This document shows positions 18,055-19,881 of a stretch of 19,881 nucleotides of DNA, one piece after another. Positions within the stretch are counted from its first letter, which is position 1. Each line of letters opens with the position of its first letter. Position numbers and translations under genes: made by a program. The DNA is taken from NCBI GenBank assembly GCA_016800925.1, contig JABCPU010000969.1, positions 1 to 19,881 of the forward strand, read 5' to 3'. The DNA is from Suillus spraguei. Lineage: Eukaryota; Basidiomycota; Agaricomycetes; Boletales; Suillaceae. Under the pieces are notes generated by a model. That model was not told the origin of the DNA, did not search any database, and worked only from the letters and a program-made list of their open reading frames with translations.

Positions 18055-18830
18055 TACTGAGTTCCCGGAGCAGCAGGTGCTGTCTTGACATGGCCTTTTA
18101 TGGCGCTTAGGTTGTCTTGTAGAATGTGGAAACCAGGTTGCGAGGCTTGTGTTGCCCTACAAGACACCCAGCTCCAACCCCTGAAAATAAGATGAAGCAT
18201 ACCAAGTTCCGAGTTCCGAGACCCGGGTCTCGACACATAATTCAGTCAATATGAGACACCCAGTTCCGACCCCCAAAATTTGAGTGAAGCATACCAAGTT
18301 CTGGGAGCAGCAAGTGATCTCTTGAAATGGCCTTTATGGCGCTTAGGTTATCTTGTAGAATGTGGAAAGTGGGGTGCGAGGCTTGTGTTGCCCTACAAGA
18401 CACCCAGTTCCGACCCCCGAAAATCAGATGAAGCATACCAAGTTCCGAGTTCCAAGACCCAGGTCTCGACACATAATTCAGTCAATACGAGACACCCAGT
18501 TCCAACCCCCGAAATTTGAGTGAAGCATACCAAGTTCCGGGAGCAGCAAGTGATCTCTTTAAATGGCCTTTATGGTGTTTAGGTTGTCTTGTAGAATGTG
18601 GAAAGCGGGGTGCGAGGCTTGTGTTGCCCTACAAGACACCCAGCTATGACCCCTGAAAATCAGATGAAGCTTACCAAGTTCCGAGTTCCGAGTTCTGAGA
18701 CCCAGGTCTCTGCTTGACATGGCCTTTTATGGCGCTTATGTTGTCTTGTAGAATGTGGACACCAGGGTGCAAAAAGTGGTTGCCCTATGAGATGCCAAGT
18801 TCCGAACCCGGGTCTCAACAAATGAATATC
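18055..18830. repeat. 236-bp tandem repeat, three full units and one shortened unit
   Basis: The landmark CGAGGCTTGTGTTGCCCTAC occurs at 18141, 18377 and 18613, exactly 236 bp apart; a fourth unit starting near 18715 lacks about 80 bp. Each unit contains two related sub-blocks (GACACCCAG...CCGAAAATCAGATG and GACACCCAG...AAATTTGAGTG, both followed by AAGCATACCAAGTTC), so the 236-bp unit is itself a higher-order repeat. Unit 1 carries a 14-bp perfect palindrome GAGACCCGGGTCTC, partly lost in later units. No function or coding role is evident. Confidence 0.92.
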
Positions 18831-19089
18831 AGATATCCAGCACACTTCCAATCATCTGGTATTTCATTGAGCAATGGATGATAATACAGCTTTGAAAGCC
18901 AACATCATCCAAGGTTCCCTTATCTGATCCTCGCTATCTCCACCCCCTTTAACACCAAAGTCTGGACATCCAGCATTCAGCATCTGATTTCCCAATATCA
19001 ACTTCCAACATGAACACTTCTTCCATGTCCACTTGTGACATAAAAATCTGGCGCACTTGGGCCCTGGCCATCACTCATGAAGCAGGGCA
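18831..19089. other. Spacer upstream of the terminal gene
   Basis: No supported exon. ATG at about 18877 opens a short plus-strand frame that stops after 17 codons; it could be a first exon of the next gene but nothing confirms it. Confidence 0.35.
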
Positions 19090-19881
19090 TATACCAAACA
19101 AAAATTCAATGCAGAGAAGACTGGAGGAGAACCAGTTATACCTTCTCCGAACCTGGACACTGATCTGGTGATGGCGTGCAATCGCTTGGCTGATGAACTC
19201 ATAAAAGCATATAAAAATCCCAGTGGGTCTTCCTGCAGATGTTGAAAATGTGTTTGATCATTCAAATTCCTTCATGACAGTTAAGATGCAGATTGATATT
19301 GCAAGATATAGCAAATTGATATCCCCAAAGAACACTGGCATAATGAGGAGAAAGAGGAGAAGTTGCTTGAGAGGTGTCCTCCTGGCCATGAGGGCACAAA
19401 GTTGGTGGACAAACCTGCCACAATTATTGATGTTTCCGGTACCATCATCGCATGGTACCTTCCGGACGCCCTGACCGAGACCACCCAGGTGCGTAATGTG
19501 TAGATTGTTACTCAATGGATATTGAATATCAAATGGTACCTACAGAAGGAAATCAGGGCGGCCACCGATTTGCTGGGTCCAAGCCTCGAAAAAAGTGTAA
19601 AGGCTGATGGCAATTGGCGATATAATCAAGAATGGTTCAAACAGGGCTCGGAAAATGTTGGGTCAACTCCCGGATGCATCAATTTATCTCTGGCATGGTT
19701 TCAACAGGGCCACGAGGTAGGATGTGATGAGATGGTGATTTCTGGAGTCAAACTCACCAATCCCATAGAATCTGTCAGATCCGGAGGTATCTGCATCATT
19801 GAAGGGACCCTCCTCCGAGAATATCCTGAAAGCTATTGCAAGGCCGGCAGCCATCGCATCGGAGGCACTCAGGGTTCATGC
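19090..19881 (+). CDS. TET/JBP-associated family protein, 5' part, incomplete at window end
   Basis: An upstream open stretch (about 19080-19222) contains NLDTDLVMACNRLADELIKA. Clear exons follow: 19312-19488 (59 codons, starting QIDIPKEHWHNEEKEEKLLE and including IIDVSGTIIAWYLPDAL), 19546-19716 (57 codons, with KSVKADGNWRYNQEWF and INLSLAWFQQG), and from 19787 (VSASLKGPSSENILKAIARP) to the edge. Introns 19489-19545 (57 nt) and 19717-19786 (70 nt) have GT...AG ends and correct phase. The IIAWYLPD, SLAWF and VSASLKG motifs match my memory of an agaricomycete family whose later part is a 2-oxoglutarate/iron dioxygenase domain of TET/JBP type; that catalytic part would lie beyond 19881, so activity cannot be judged. 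The join between the first stretch and 19312 is unresolved. No stop codon interrupts the three clear exons, so it may be intact. Confidence 0.6.

Noticed and set aside
1..19881. tRNA, rRNA and riboswitch genes
   Set aside because: I looked for cloverleaf-like and rRNA-like stretches by eye and saw none; a covariance-model scan could not be run.

Overview
The window looks like transposon-rich intergenic DNA from an agaricomycete (basidiomycete) genome. The reasons are spliceosomal introns of about 45-75 nt, several protein families that I know mainly from mushroom-forming fungi (a DUF6698-like protein, a Crypton-like tyrosine recombinase, a TET/JBP-associated family), and many LTRs and tandem repeats. 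I see no intact conserved housekeeping gene; almost every recognisable gene is broken. Family names come from memory of motifs, not from a search.

Layout, left to right. 1-1587: the right part of a long LTR (here called LTR-A copy 1), hugely expanded by an 8-bp minisatellite. 1588-3243: a minus-strand exon-like fragment and a candidate minus-strand LTR (LTR-C). 3681-3924: an AT-rich foldback. 4145-4408: an unassigned minus-strand exon. 4900-6661: a mosaic of minus-strand host-gene fragments (SNF2-type chromatin-remodelling ATPase, histone H4, an unidentified piece), with three copies of a 60-80 bp repeat at the joins. 6807-8718: a decayed DUF6698-like gene of at least seven exon segments, split by a 476-bp solo LTR (LTR-B) with a perfect 5-bp target duplication. 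8794-11712: a 171-bp satellite, split by LTR-A copy 2 (duplication CCTTG), which is itself split by a 789-bp related LTR (duplication CAAAG). 12218-14681: a six-exon Crypton-like tyrosine recombinase pseudogene. 15006-15098 and 17176-17268: two copies of a double-hairpin repeat whose apical loops are reverse complements. 15775-17010: LTR-A copy 3, a solo LTR. 17569-18830: two tandem-repeat blocks (a degenerate GGGTGGGC motif and a 236-bp unit). 19090-19881: the 5' part of a plus-strand gene that resembles the fungal TET/JBP-oxygenase-associated family and runs off the window.

The insertion history can be ordered from target duplications: satellite first, then LTR-A copy 2, then the nested LTR. 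Many disabling changes (CGA to TGA stops, Arg to His/Cys/Gln/stop in the recombinase, one LTR target duplication TCACG/TCATG) are C-to-T or G-to-A at CpG, which suggests decay of methylated DNA. The genes do not form a functional operon or pathway; the window is best read as layers of mobile and repetitive DNA.
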